Assembly (NCBI GenBank): GCA_964643145.1
Contig: CAZXPG010000024.1
Location: 1 to 25,969, forward strand
Length of the DNA stretch: 25,969 nucleotides
Direction: 5' to 3'
From: CAZXPG01 sp964643145
GTDB taxonomy: Bacteria > Pseudomonadota > Alphaproteobacteria > Rickettsiales > Arcanibacteraceae
In this document: in pieces, positions 1 through 8,222 of the stretch
Layout: each line of letters begins with the position of its first letter
How positions within the stretch are numbered: the first letter of the stretch is position 1
Position numbers and translations under genes: made by a program
Notes under the pieces: generated by a model
What the model was told of the DNA's origin: nothing
Seen by the model: the letters and a program-made list of their open reading frames with translations, nothing else
The model's database searches: none

Positions 1-12
1 TTCAAATAGTTG

Positions 13-53
13 ACAGTTTTGGATAAGCGTAGCTTATCCAAAACTGAGGTTAA
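13..53. repeat. Dispersed palindromic element, copy 1
   Basis: A perfect 15-bp inverted repeat (arms 14-28 and 32-46, loop GTA) is followed by GAGGTTAA. The right arm and tail (33-53) are identical over 21 bases to 23091-23111, and the left arm shares CAGTTTTGGA with that copy. It lies downstream of the DUF378 gene, so it could form a 3' hairpin on that transcript. No good T-run follows on the minus strand, so I do not call it a classical terminator. Confidence 0.75.
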
Positions 54-71
54 TAAAATTAACAAAAAGCA

Positions 72-293
72 TTATGTTCGTAAGGGTGTTTCCATATGTC
101 TTTCCCTGTTTACCAGATAATCTATAACCACATAAAGGGCTGAAATTCCTTCCAACACATAGAGAGAACGGAAAAGCAGGCTACCATCACCAAGAAGTGC
201 CGCTACGATATTATAATCAAATAGCCCGATGATGCCGAGTACAAAACCACCCAGCACCAGCAGAAATATCGCTATGGAATAGAGTTCGCGCAT
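72..293 (-). CDS. DUF378 family small membrane protein
   Basis: A 73-residue protein with two hydrophobic segments (about residues 5-27 and 43-58). The pattern, a G-G-x-x-x-G-x-x-G-L-F-x-Y-N-I-V-A-A-L-L-G-type first half followed by L-F-R-x-x-Y-x-L-x-G-I-S-A-L-Y, is the DUF378 (YuzA-like) signature. The family is widespread, lies in the inner membrane and has no established function. The ATG at 293 is preceded by GAGG with about 5 bases of spacing, which supports this start. The gene is transcribed away from ettA across a 325-bp gap and looks monocistronic within the window. The C-terminal 12 residues are polar and charged. Family assignment is by pattern only. Confidence 0.75.
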   Translation of the reverse strand: MRELYSIAIFLLVLGGFVLGIIGLFDYNIVAALLGDGSLLFRSLYVLEGISALYVVIDYLVNRERHMETPLRT

Positions 294-436
294 AATATCC
301 TCGCTTTAAGAATAAAAAACTTTCCTTCAGAAACTGACAGCAAGGATAGTAGTAAAAAAACTAATTTTCTGTATGTAGCAGGTAGCGGTATATAAATTAC
401 CAGCAAATAGGAAGATTACCCGAAATAGCCCGCTGT

Positions 437-537
437 CAAAAAGTCCCTCGCTTCGCTCGGTATACTTTTAACACTGATTTATTTGGCAACTTACAATCCG
501 GGAAAAGTACACAGCGGCGTAGCCGAAGGACTTTTTC
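437..537. repeat. Large imperfect inverted repeat with nested small hairpins
   Basis: The left arm (about 437-469) begins with AAAAAGTCC and ends in TACTTTT. The right arm (about 503-537) reads AAAAGTAC ... GGACTTTTT. The reverse complement of the right arm aligns with the left arm along its whole length, with a few substitutions and small gaps. The outer nine bases (438-446 and 528-536) pair perfectly. The right arm contains a short CGGC-GTA-GCCG hairpin and the left a degenerate equivalent. This resembles a pair of oppositely oriented palindromic repeat units rather than a single terminator. Confidence 0.6.
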
Positions 538-555
538 ACGTTAAACGAAATACGC

Positions 556-584
556 TTGAGTTACAGCAGTAAAAATGATAGTTT
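556..584 (+). promoter_or_regulatory. Possible sigma70-type promoter for ettA operon
   Basis: TTGAGT (556-561) and TAGTTT (579-584) are separated by 17 bases. This is a weak match to TTGACA/TATAAT. It would start transcription near 591 and give a leader of about 28 bases before the ATG at 619. The hexamers are poor, so this is inference from position. Confidence 0.28.
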
Positions 585-618
585 GCATAGCTATTACTTA
601 ATTATCAGAAGGGATTAT

Positions 619-2301
619 ATGGCTTCCTACCAATATATATATATTATCAAAGGGTTAAACAAAACTTTTGACGGAACGCGTGAGATATTTAAAGATATCT
701 GGCTTTCCTTTCTGCCGGGGGCAAAAATTGGGGTAATCGGCCATAACGGCGCTGGTAAATCCACCCTGCTGAAAATTATGGCGGGAATTGAAAAAGAGTT
801 TAACGGCGAGGCCTGGGCCGCAGAAGGGGCAAAGGTGGGCTATCTGCCGCAGGAACCGCAGCTTGACCCAAGCAAAAATGTTTATGAGAACATCATGGAG
901 GGCTTAAAAGAAAAAAAATCCCTGCTTGATCGTTTTAATGAAGTCAGTATGCGTTTTGCGGAAGAGCTGACCGATGATGAAATGAACGACCTCATCATGG
1001 AACAGGGCGAATTACAAGAAAAAATTGATGCCTGTGATGCCTGGAGCATGGAACGCGAAATTGAAATTGCTATGGATGCGCTCTGCTGTCCGCCGAAAGA
1101 GGCCGATGTTTCCATGCTTTCCGGTGGCGAAAAACGCCGTGTGGCACTGTGCCGTCTGCTGCTTGAACACCCCGATATGCTGCTGCTTGACGAACCTACC
1201 AACCATCTGGATGCAGAATCGGTGGCATGGCTGGAAAAATTCCTGAAAGATTACAGCGGCACCGTGGTGCTGATTACGCATGATCGTTATTTCCTTGATA
1301 ATGTCACTGACTGGATTCTGGAATTAGAACGCGGCCACGCCATTCCGCTGCAAGGCAACTATTCCGACTGGCTGGAAGATAAGGCCAAACGGCAGGAACT
1401 GGAAGATAAAGAAGAATCTGACCGAGTAAAACAGCTCAAGCGTGAACTTGAATGGGTACGACAATCTCCAAAAGCAAGACAGGCCAAAAGCAAGGCGCGT
1501 ATTGCCTCCTATGAAAAACTGCGCGACCAGCACCAAGAACGCCAGATGGGCGTGGCACAGATTATCATTCCCGATGGCCCACGGCTGGGGGATGTGGTGA
1601 TCGAAGCCAGAAACCTGCATAAAAGCTTTGGCGACAAAGTGCTGGTGGATGATTTAAGCTTCACCCTGCCGCCAGGGGGGATTGTCGGGGTAATTGGCCC
1701 AAATGGTATGGGGAAAACCACCCTGTTCCGCATGTTGACTGGCGGTGAACAGCCCGATAGCGGCACGATCCGCTTAGGGGAAACCGTGCAGCTTGGCTAT
1801 GTTGACCAGTCCCGTGATTCCCTTAACAGCAATAATAACGTCTGGCAGGAAATTTCTGGTGGCCTTGATGATATTCTGCTGGGTAAACAAGTGGTAAAAA
1901 GCCGCGCTTACTGTGCTGCCTTTAACTTTAAAGGCTCTGATCAGCAGAAAAATGTCGGCCAATTATCGGGTGGCGAACGTAACCGTGTGCATCTGGCTAA
2001 AATGCTGCGTTCTGGCGCTAACGTGCTACTGCTTGACGAACCCACCAACGACCTGGATGTGGATACGCTGCGTGCACTGGAAGAAGCGCTGGGCGATTTT
2101 GCCGGATGCGCCATTGTTATCAGCCATGACCGCTGGTTCCTGAACCGCCTGGCTACTCATATTCTGGCCTTTGAAGGCAATGGGCAGGTAGTCTGGTTTG
2201 AAGGCAACTATGACGATTATGAGCAAGACTTAAAACGCCGCCTGGGCAGTGATGCAGAAGCTTCCAGCAGTGGCCGCTATAAGAAACTGAAGCGCGGGTA
2301 A
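619..2301 (+). CDS. ettA: Energy-dependent translational throttle protein EttA (ABC-F ATPase)
   Basis: A 560-residue soluble protein with two ABC ATPase domains, no membrane segments and close resemblance to E. coli EttA along its whole length. EttA binds the ribosomal E site and gates entry into elongation according to ATP/ADP level. Domain 1 has Walker A GHNGAGKST (about residues 41-49), signature LSGGEKRR (about 167) and the Walker B region LLLLDEPTNHLD. Domain 2 has Walker A GPNGMGKTT (about 360), LSGGERNR (about 449) and LLLLDEPTNDLD. The linker contains the family's ELEWVRQ...KAR stretch (P-site tRNA interaction motif region). I chose the ATG at 619 because AGAAGGG lies 5 bases upstream and the protein then begins like EttA; an in-frame TTG at 556 would add 21 unrelated residues. 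hflX follows after 8 bases, so they are co-transcribed. Confidence 0.93.
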   Translation: MASYQYIYIIKGLNKTFDGTREIFKDIWLSFLPGAKIGVIGHNGAGKSTLLKIMAGIEKEFNGEAWAAEGAKVGYLPQEPQLDPSKNVYENIMEGLKEKKSLLDRFNEVSMRFAEELTDDEMNDLIMEQGELQEKIDACDAWSMEREIEIAMDALCCPPKEADVSMLSGGEKRRVALCRLLLEHPDMLLLDEPTNHLDAESVAWLEKFLKDYSGTVVLITHDRYFLDNVTDWILELERGHAIPLQGNYSDWLEDKAKRQELEDKEESDRVKQLKRELEWVRQSPKARQAKSKARIASYEKLRDQHQERQMGVAQIIIPDGPRLGDVVIEARNLHKSFGDKVLVDDLSFTLPPGGIVGVIGPNGMGKTTLFRMLTGGEQPDSGTIRLGETVQLGYVDQSRDSLNSNNNVWQEISGGLDDILLGKQVVKSRAYCAAFNFKGSDQQKNVGQLSGGERNRVHLAKMLRSGANVLLLDEPTNDLDVDTLRALEEALGDFAGCAIVISHDRWFLNRLATHILAFEGNGQVVWFEGNYDDYEQDLKRRLGSDAEASSSGRYKKLKRG

Positions 2302-2309
2302 GGGCAGTA

Positions 2310-3590
2310 ATGGCAGAAGATAATAGCAAGCGCACTCTGGTGCTGCGTCCGGTACTGAAATCCGCCAAACATCCAGGCGAAGATAAAGCACGTCTGGAGG
2401 AAGCGGTAGGGTTGGCGCTTGCTATTAATCTGGAGGTAGTGCTAGCGGATATTGTGCCTCTTGCCCAGGTGCGCCCCTCCAGCTTTATTGGTTCCGGCAA
2501 AATTGAGGAATATAAAGGCATTATTGCCGGGCAGGAGATTCCGCTGGTTATTGTGGATGAGAAGCTTTCTCCTATCCAGCAGCGTAACCTGGAAAAAGCC
2601 TGGAACTGCAAGGTTATCGACCGTACGGCATTGATCCTGGAGATTTTTGGTGAACGCGCCCGCACTGCCGAAGGCAAGATGCAGGTAGAACTGGCCGCCC
2701 TTGAATACCAGAAAAGCCGCCTGGTGCGCTCCTGGACACACTTAGAGCGGCAGCGCGGTGGCTTTGGCTTTATGGGCGGCCCGGGGGAAAGCCAGATTGA
2801 ATCGGACAGGCGCGCCATTAATAACGAAATCACCAAAATTAAACAGGCACTGGAAACCGTTAAACGCACCCGTGAACTACATCGTAAATCGCGCCGGGAA
2901 GTGCCCTACCCGATTGTGGCACTGGTTGGCTATACTAATGCAGGGAAATCAACCTTATTCAATTATTTAACCGGTGCGGGCGTGGTGGCGGAGAATATGC
3001 TGTTTGCCACACTTGATCCTACCATGCGTCTACTTACCCTACCTTCTAAAAAGCAGATCATTGTATCAGATACGGTAGGGTTTATTTCTGAACTGCCCAC
3101 CGAGCTGATTGCCGCCTTCCGCGCCACACTCGAAGAGGTGACAGAAGCGGATATTATCCTGCATGTGCGTGACATTGCTCATCCTGATAGTGAAAAGCAG
3201 AAAAAAGATGTGCTAACGGTGCTGAAAAATCTGGGGCTTGAAGAGGAACTTGAGCACTCAATGATTGAAGTGTTGAATAAAATTGACCTGCTCCCCGAGG
3301 AAGTGCAGCATAACTTAGTCGTGCGCCTTGAAAGTGAAGAGAAAGCCGTTGCCATTGCTGCTGCTACCGGGCAAGGGTGTGCAGAACTACTTAAACGGGT
3401 TGATGCTAAACTTTCAGAAAATAGCCAGCTACGCGAAATTATCCTGCCTGTAAGTAACGGCAAACTTCTCTCCTGGCTCTACTCCCATGCTGAAATTATC
3501 CATAGGGACGATGCTGAGGAAACCATTCGCCTCACCATTCGCATTTCTCCCGAAAACAATGCCCGCCTGGATAAAATAACAGAGATATAA
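2310..3590 (+). CDS. hflX: GTPase HflX
   Basis: A 426-residue ribosome-associated GTPase. HflX family members split stalled or heat-damaged 70S ribosomes and bind the 50S subunit. The N-terminal HflX domain carries RPSSFIGSGK and the glycine-rich linker QRGGFGFMGGPGESQIE-type segment. The G domain has G1 GYTNAGKST (about 207-215), G3 DTVGF (about 254) and G4 NKID (about 323). SD AAGGG sits 5 bases before the ATG. Its stop overlaps the next ATG by one base (TAATG), pointing to translational coupling. In many proteobacteria hflX follows hfq; here it follows ettA, so both NTPases of this operon act on ribosomes. Length and motifs are complete. Confidence 0.95.
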   Translation: MAEDNSKRTLVLRPVLKSAKHPGEDKARLEEAVGLALAINLEVVLADIVPLAQVRPSSFIGSGKIEEYKGIIAGQEIPLVIVDEKLSPIQQRNLEKAWNCKVIDRTALILEIFGERARTAEGKMQVELAALEYQKSRLVRSWTHLERQRGGFGFMGGPGESQIESDRRAINNEITKIKQALETVKRTRELHRKSRREVPYPIVALVGYTNAGKSTLFNYLTGAGVVAENMLFATLDPTMRLLTLPSKKQIIVSDTVGFISELPTELIAAFRATLEEVTEADIILHVRDIAHPDSEKQKKDVLTVLKNLGLEEELEHSMIEVLNKIDLLPEEVQHNLVVRLESEEKAVAIAAATGQGCAELLKRVDAKLSENSQLREIILPVSNGKLLSWLYSHAEIIHRDDAEETIRLTIRISPENNARLDKITEI

Positions 3591-4315
3591 TGAAAAGAAC
3601 TGTGCTTCTGCTATGGCTGCTTCTTACCTGTATTGGCCCGATGTGGAACATTATCAGTGGAAAAATTGACTGGGATGCCAATTACCGTACTGCCAACCGC
3701 GAAAGTGCCCATATTGCCCCCGACCCTCAGCAGACCAAGGAAGCTATTATTCAGGTGTATGCTGCACGTGCTTTTAACTGGCGTGGCGTGATTGCCACCC
3801 ATTCCTGGATTGCGGTAAAGCCAAAGGATGCCCAAGCTTATACCGTCTATCAGGTGGTAGGGTGGCGCACCTATCGTGGCCTGCCTGCGCTGGTTGTTGC
3901 TGAAGATATTCCCGACCGCTACTGGTATAATGCCAAACCTGAACTGATACTCGATATGCGCGGTAGCAAGGCAGAAACGCTTATCCCAAGAATTCAGGCG
4001 GTGGCAGAACACTATCCTTATGCCAATTATTACGGCCTATGGCCAGGCCCCAACAGCAACACCTTCCCTGCCTATGTAGCACGGCAAGTGCCAGAACTAG
4101 GATTAGCACTGCCCACTACAGCCATTGGGAAGGATTTTTTGGTAGAAAATTTTGTATTTGCCCAAGCCCCTAGCGCTACTGGCTATCAATGCTCATTCTT
4201 CGGCCTGTTCGGCCTCCTTGCCGCCAAGAAAGAAGGGATTGAGGTAAACATCTTAGGGCTGGTTTATGGAATACGGTTTTCACCTTTCCGTATTATCCTT
4301 CCCGGGTTGGAGTAG
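3590..4315 (+). CDS. DUF3750 family protein, probably membrane-anchored or exported
   Basis: A 241-residue protein with a hydrophobic N-terminus (about residues 4-17), likely a signal anchor. The conserved blocks RAFNWRGVIATHSWIAVKP (about 60-78), YQVVGWRTYRG and GPNSNTF (about 155-161) match the DUF3750 family of alpha- and other proteobacteria, which has no assigned function that I know. The His-Ser-Trp and Gly-Pro-Asn-Ser-Asn motifs look like active-site-type conservation, but this is inference. The ATG overlaps the hflX stop by one base. The 3' end overlaps the end of dxs on the other strand by 23 bp. Confidence 0.78.
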   Translation: MKRTVLLLWLLLTCIGPMWNIISGKIDWDANYRTANRESAHIAPDPQQTKEAIIQVYAARAFNWRGVIATHSWIAVKPKDAQAYTVYQVVGWRTYRGLPALVVAEDIPDRYWYNAKPELILDMRGSKAETLIPRIQAVAEHYPYANYYGLWPGPNSNTFPAYVARQVPELGLALPTTAIGKDFLVENFVFAQAPSATGYQCSFFGLFGLLAAKKEGIEVNILGLVYGIRFSPFRIILPGLE

Positions 4316-6218
4316 GCTCTCTTAGCGTAAGCACCGCCTCCACCATCGCACCTGCATTTAACCTGGCTTCTTCATATTGTGCATAGGGGGTGTTATGTTC
4401 AATAAAATAGTCAGGAATAACAAGGTTTTTTACTTTAAGAGTTCTATTTAATATATTGTTATTCAGCAAATAATTCACCACATGCGCACCAAATCCACCA
4501 ATACTTCCCTCCTCAACCGTGATAAGAATAGGATGAGATGTAGCCAGCTCTCTAATTAAATCTTCATCCAGTGGCTTAATAAAGCGTGCATCTGCGACCG
4601 TAACCGATATTCCCTGCTCTGTCAGTAGATCAGCTGCTTTTTCAGCTTCCTCAAGACGAGTGCCAAGAGAAAGAATTGCCGCGTCTTTCCCTTGCCGGAT
4701 AATACGCCCTTTTCCGATAGGCAATATCTCTCCAGTTGCAGGCAATACTACCCCCCTTCCCTCGCCGCGCGGATAGCGGACAGCAGAGGGGGCATCATCA
4801 ATGGTGGCCATCGTGGCAATCATATGTTTTAGCTCGGCTTCATCGCTAGCTGCCATCAACACCATAGAAGGCAATGTTGCAAGGTAGGTGATATCAAACG
4901 CACCCGCATGGGTGGGCCCATCGGCCCCCACCAGCCCGGCGCGGTCAATAGCAAAACGGACAGGCAAATTCTGAATAGCCACATCATGCACAATCTGATC
5001 GTAAGCCCGTTGCAGGAAAGTGGAATAAATTGCCACAAACGGCTTATAGCCTTCCGCTGCCAACCCGGCTGCAAAGGTTACCGCATGTTGTTCAGCAATC
5101 CCCACATCAAACATCCGCTCGGGGAAAGCCTTAGCAAACCTGTCAAGCCCGGTGCCAGAGGGCATAGCAGCGGTAATGGCGACAATATTTGGATCGTTTG
5201 TTGCCTCTTCAACCAAACTATCAGCAAATACACGCGTGTAGGAAGGGGCCACAGCCTTGGGCTTCATTTGTATACCGGTTGCCACATCAAACCGCGTTAC
5301 CGCATGATATTTTTCTTCTGATGCTTCTTTTGATACAAAGCCATGGCCTTTCTCTGTTACCACATGAAGTAAGACCGGGTGCTTTATACTATGATCGTCA
5401 CGGATGTTTTTTAAGACAGGCAGCAAATGGGAAAGATTATGGCCATCAATCGGCCCAACATAATAAAACCCCATTTCTTCAAAGAAGTTTCCACCTGTTG
5501 CCAGGGTTTTGGCATATTTTTCCGCCTGCCGCGCTGCCCGTTCCAGAGGTTCTGGTAAATGGCTGACAAACTGCTTGGCGGCCTGCCGGAAATGAAGGTA
5601 GGGTTTAGATGAAATCAGCCGTGAAAGATAGGCACTCATCGCTCCGACGGGCGGTGCTATCGACATATCATTGTCGTTTAAAATCACAATCAGGCGGCTA
5701 TTCATGCTACCGGCATTATTCATCGCCTCATAGGCCTCCCCCGCACTCATGGCACCATCGCCAATCACAGCAATCACTTCGCGCCTTTCATGGGAAAGAT
5801 CCCGCGCGATCGCCATGCCAAGTGCTGCTGAAATAGAGGTGGAACTGTGCCCGGCGCCAAATGGATCAAATTCGCTTTCCGCCCGCTTGGTAAAACCAGA
5901 CAAGCCGCCTGGTTTTCTCAGTGTACGGATTCTATCGCGCCTGCCGGTTAGAATTTTGTGCGGATAGGCCTGATGCCCCACATCCCATATCAGCCTATCA
6001 TGCGGGGTATTAAACACATGATGCAGCGCAACAGTTAGCTCGACCACGCCAAGCCCTGCCCCTAAATGCCCACCGGTTTCTGAGACGGCATCAATAGTTT
6101 CCTGCCGCAGTTCCATCGCCAGCTGTTCAAGTTCCGCCTGCGATAAATGCCGGATAGAAGAAACGGAATCCAACCTATCGAGTAACGGAGTTTTGCTCTT
6201 GGTGTGTGTGGCGTGCAT
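4293..6218 (-). CDS. dxs: 1-deoxy-D-xylulose-5-phosphate synthase
   Basis: A 641-residue thiamine-diphosphate enzyme that condenses pyruvate and glyceraldehyde 3-phosphate to DXP, the first step of the MEP isoprenoid pathway (cytoplasm; also feeds thiamine and pyridoxal synthesis). The N-terminus runs PLLDRL...LSQAELEQLAMELRQE, then SETGGHLGAGLGVVELTVALH, VGHQAYPHKILTGR and the ThDP motif GDGAMSAGEAYEAMNNAG. The central transketolase-like part has FVAIYSTFLQRAYDQ and RAGLVGADGPTHAGAFD, and the C-terminal domain is intact. Length is normal. The ATG at 6218 lies 44 bp inside the end of the upstream glycosyltransferase gene, so it is the last gene of the fab/envelope operon. No strong SD is visible at the start. 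Its 3' end overlaps the DUF3750 gene on the opposite strand. Confidence 0.95.
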   Translation of the reverse strand: MHATHTKSKTPLLDRLDSVSSIRHLSQAELEQLAMELRQETIDAVSETGGHLGAGLGVVELTVALHHVFNTPHDRLIWDVGHQAYPHKILTGRRDRIRTLRKPGGLSGFTKRAESEFDPFGAGHSSTSISAALGMAIARDLSHERREVIAVIGDGAMSAGEAYEAMNNAGSMNSRLIVILNDNDMSIAPPVGAMSAYLSRLISSKPYLHFRQAAKQFVSHLPEPLERAARQAEKYAKTLATGGNFFEEMGFYYVGPIDGHNLSHLLPVLKNIRDDHSIKHPVLLHVVTEKGHGFVSKEASEEKYHAVTRFDVATGIQMKPKAVAPSYTRVFADSLVEEATNDPNIVAITAAMPSGTGLDRFAKAFPERMFDVGIAEQHAVTFAAGLAAEGYKPFVAIYSTFLQRAYDQIVHDVAIQNLPVRFAIDRAGLVGADGPTHAGAFDITYLATLPSMVLMAASDEAELKHMIATMATIDDAPSAVRYPRGEGRGVVLPATGEILPIGKGRIIRQGKDAAILSLGTRLEEAEKAADLLTEQGISVTVADARFIKPLDEDLIRELATSHPILITVEEGSIGGFGAHVVNYLLNNNILNRTLKVKNLVIPDYFIEHNTPYAQYEEARLNAGAMVEAVLTLREPTPTREG

Positions 6219-7179
6219 GCTGTGTGACGAGTCCTACGGTTTTTTCGATAATATACAGTGGGCGCTGCTTGGTTTCTTTAAATATCCGACCTAAATATTC
6301 ACCAATCACCCCTAAGCTAATAAGCTGTATACCACCCATAAACAAAATAGCAACCATAATTGAGGAATAACCTGGCACATCAATACCGTAAACAAGGGTG
6401 CGGATAATGAGGAACAGTGCGTAAAACAAGGCGATAGTGGAAATAAAAAGCCCTAAATATGTCCATATTTTTAGGGGGATTGTGGTAAAGGAAAAAATAC
6501 CATCTAAGGCCAAACTGAATAATTTTATATAATCCCACTTGGTGGTGCCACTCACACGTGGTTTCCTGTCATAATAAAGCTGATAAGTGCTAAACCCCAC
6601 CCAGGCAAGCAGGCCCTTCATAAAGCGCGTGCGTTCCGGCAATAGTTTCACTGCCTCCACCACCTGCCTGTCCATCAAACGGAAATCGCCGGTATTTTCA
6701 GGAATAGGCGTTTTGCTGATAAGCGCAAGCAAGCGGTAAAACAGATGGGCTGTATAGCGTTTTAGCCAACTCTCCCCTTCCCGCGTGCGCCTGGTGGCAA
6801 TCACCACCTTGTAACCCTCACGCCATTTTTCTAGCATCTCGGTGATGACCGCAGGTGGGTCCTGCAAATCGACATCCATCGGGATAATAGCCTGGCCTGT
6901 TGCCGCATCAAGCCCCGCTGATAATGCGGCCTCTTTACCAAAATTGCGCGAAAAACTGATAATTTTAATACGCGCATCTTTCGCGTGCCAGCACTCTAAC
7001 TGCATGAGCGTATCATCACGGCTACCATCATTAACACAGATAATTTCCCATTCCTCCGTCACGGATGCAAGAACGGGAAGCACGGCCTCAAAAAAATAAT
7101 GCAGCGTTTCCGATTCGTTATATACCGGCACAATAAGAGAAAGAAGCGATGATGCGATGTCGGCTGAAGTGGTATTCAT
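6175..7179 (-). CDS. ArnC/GtrB-like polyprenyl-phosphate glycosyltransferase (GT2)
   Basis: A 334-residue family 2 glycosyltransferase of the DPM1/ArnC/GtrB type, which transfers a sugar from a nucleotide donor onto undecaprenyl phosphate at the inner membrane. The nucleotide-binding start is SLIVPVYNESETLH (about residues 14-27). The acidic metal motif is DVDLQDPP (about 99-106). Then come RMLD-like FRLMDRQVV, RTRFMKGLLAWVGF and two C-terminal transmembrane segments (about 235-260 and 270-295), ending in GEYLGRIFKETKQRPLYII, all typical of the group. The sugar cannot be read from sequence. It lies between mltG (59 bp upstream) and dxs (44-bp overlap). The SD is poor, so it may depend on readthrough from upstream genes. 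Confidence 0.85.
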   Translation of the reverse strand: MNTTSADIASSLLSLIVPVYNESETLHYFFEAVLPVLASVTEEWEIICVNDGSRDDTLMQLECWHAKDARIKIISFSRNFGKEAALSAGLDAATGQAIIPMDVDLQDPPAVITEMLEKWREGYKVVIATRRTREGESWLKRYTAHLFYRLLALISKTPIPENTGDFRLMDRQVVEAVKLLPERTRFMKGLLAWVGFSTYQLYYDRKPRVSGTTKWDYIKLFSLALDGIFSFTTIPLKIWTYLGLFISTIALFYALFLIIRTLVYGIDVPGYSSIMVAILFMGGIQLISLGVIGEYLGRIFKETKQRPLYIIEKTVGLVTQHARHTHQEQNSVTR

Positions 7180-7238
7180 AATGTGTTATTTGTAGCAAAG
7201 ATAGTGAACAAGCGCAAGCAGCATCGAAGAGAGCGGCA

Positions 7239-8222
7239 CTAGTTTGCATCCGACATCATTGCCCGGTAGAGTGATACATTATGGTTATGTTCCTCAAGCG
7301 TGGTGGCAAAACGGTGTCCCCCTTTGCCATCTGCCACAAAATAAAGCGCATCACTTGTGGCAGGGTGTAGTGCTGCCTTAATCGCCCCCTTTCCTGGGTT
7401 GCTAATAGGCCCTTCAGGCAGGCCTTCAATCTTATACGTATTAAAAGGCGATTGTACTTGCAGGTCATTGCGTGTCAATGCCCTGCCTAACCCTTTCTCC
7501 CCTTTGGTAAGGGCGTAAATCACCGTTGGATCGGATTGTAGCCTCATTTTTTTACGCAATCTATTGATAAAAACAGCAGCAATCTCCGGCTGTTCGCTTG
7601 CCAGCCCTGATTCTTTTTCAATGATGGAAGCCAAAATTACCGCCTCCTCTTTTGTTGCAAAAGGCAGGCCAGGCTGGCGTGTTGGCCATAATGTGTTCAG
7701 TGCAGTGTCCATCTTGTGTTTCATGCGGTATAGTAACCGCTGCTTTGATTCACCATAGGAAAAAAAATAGGTATCTGGCAACAACTCTCCTTCCTTGACA
7801 CTATTATTAGGAATATCACCAAGCAGGCTGTCTTCTTGCATAAGCATAGCAACCACTTCTGCTGTAGTGGTTCCCTCAGGAATCATGAAACGATGAACAA
7901 TCGCCCGACCTGATACTAGCATGTCAATAATAGCATAGGGCGGTATTGCTGCGGTAAATAAATATTCACCTGCTTTTAGTTTCTGACCATGACCAGAAAC
8001 TTTACTGACAAACCAGAACAGAAAAGGGTAACGGATAATCCCAGAATCCGCTAAAATATAAGCAATAGTGTGCGTGGAGGAACCAGAAGGAATAATAAGG
8101 GTTTTGTTGCTACTCAGTGGCCCTGGCTGATGAAAATATAGTGCCCCTCCTGCTAAACAGGCACTAAAAAAAGCACCTGCTAGCAGAAGCAGAAATAGTA
8201 TACAAAGCAGTATTTTTCGCAT
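7239..8222 (-). CDS. mltG: Endolytic murein transglycosylase MltG
   Basis: A 327-residue inner-membrane protein (YceG family) that cleaves nascent glycan strands and so sets chain length in peptidoglycan. One N-terminal membrane segment (about residues 4-26) is followed by the LysM-like part and the catalytic domain. ASIIEKESG (E202 and E204) contains the catalytic glutamate, followed by AAVFINRL, LQSDPTVIYAL and the family block SPFNTYKIEGLPEGPISNPG. Length is typical. Its ATG shares one base with the fabF stop (TAATG), and AAGG lies 4 bases upstream. The order acpP-fabF-mltG is common in alphaproteobacteria. Confidence 0.94.
   Translation of the reverse strand: MRKILLCILFLLLLAGAFFSACLAGGALYFHQPGPLSSNKTLIIPSGSSTHTIAYILADSGIIRYPFLFWFVSKVSGHGQKLKAGEYLFTAAIPPYAIIDMLVSGRAIVHRFMIPEGTTTAEVVAMLMQEDSLLGDIPNNSVKEGELLPDTYFFSYGESKQRLLYRMKHKMDTALNTLWPTRQPGLPFATKEEAVILASIIEKESGLASEQPEIAAVFINRLRKKMRLQSDPTVIYALTKGEKGLGRALTRNDLQVQSPFNTYKIEGLPEGPISNPGKGAIKAALHPATSDALYFVADGKGGHRFATTLEEHNHNVSLYRAMMSDAN

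Larger units (their letters stand above)
294..618. other. Gene-free interval between DUF378 gene and ettA
   Basis: This 325-bp divergent spacer holds no ORF I can support. It carries a large imperfect inverted repeat (437-537, listed separately), a weak promoter candidate for ettA (556-584) and the ettA ribosome binding site AGAAGGG (607-613). A TTGACA-like hexamer on the minus strand lies within the left repeat arm, but no matching -10 box is convincing. I see nothing else in it. Confidence 0.5.

Noticed and set aside
556..618. Upstream TTG start for ettA adding 21 residues
   Set aside because: The extension has no EttA counterpart, no SD, and overlaps the likely promoter; ATG 619 has a good SD.
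2153..2869. 238-residue minus-strand open frame across the ettA/hflX junction
   Set aside because: It lies antisense to two complete, motif-rich genes and its translation is Ser/Arg-rich with no recognisable domain; it is a shadow.
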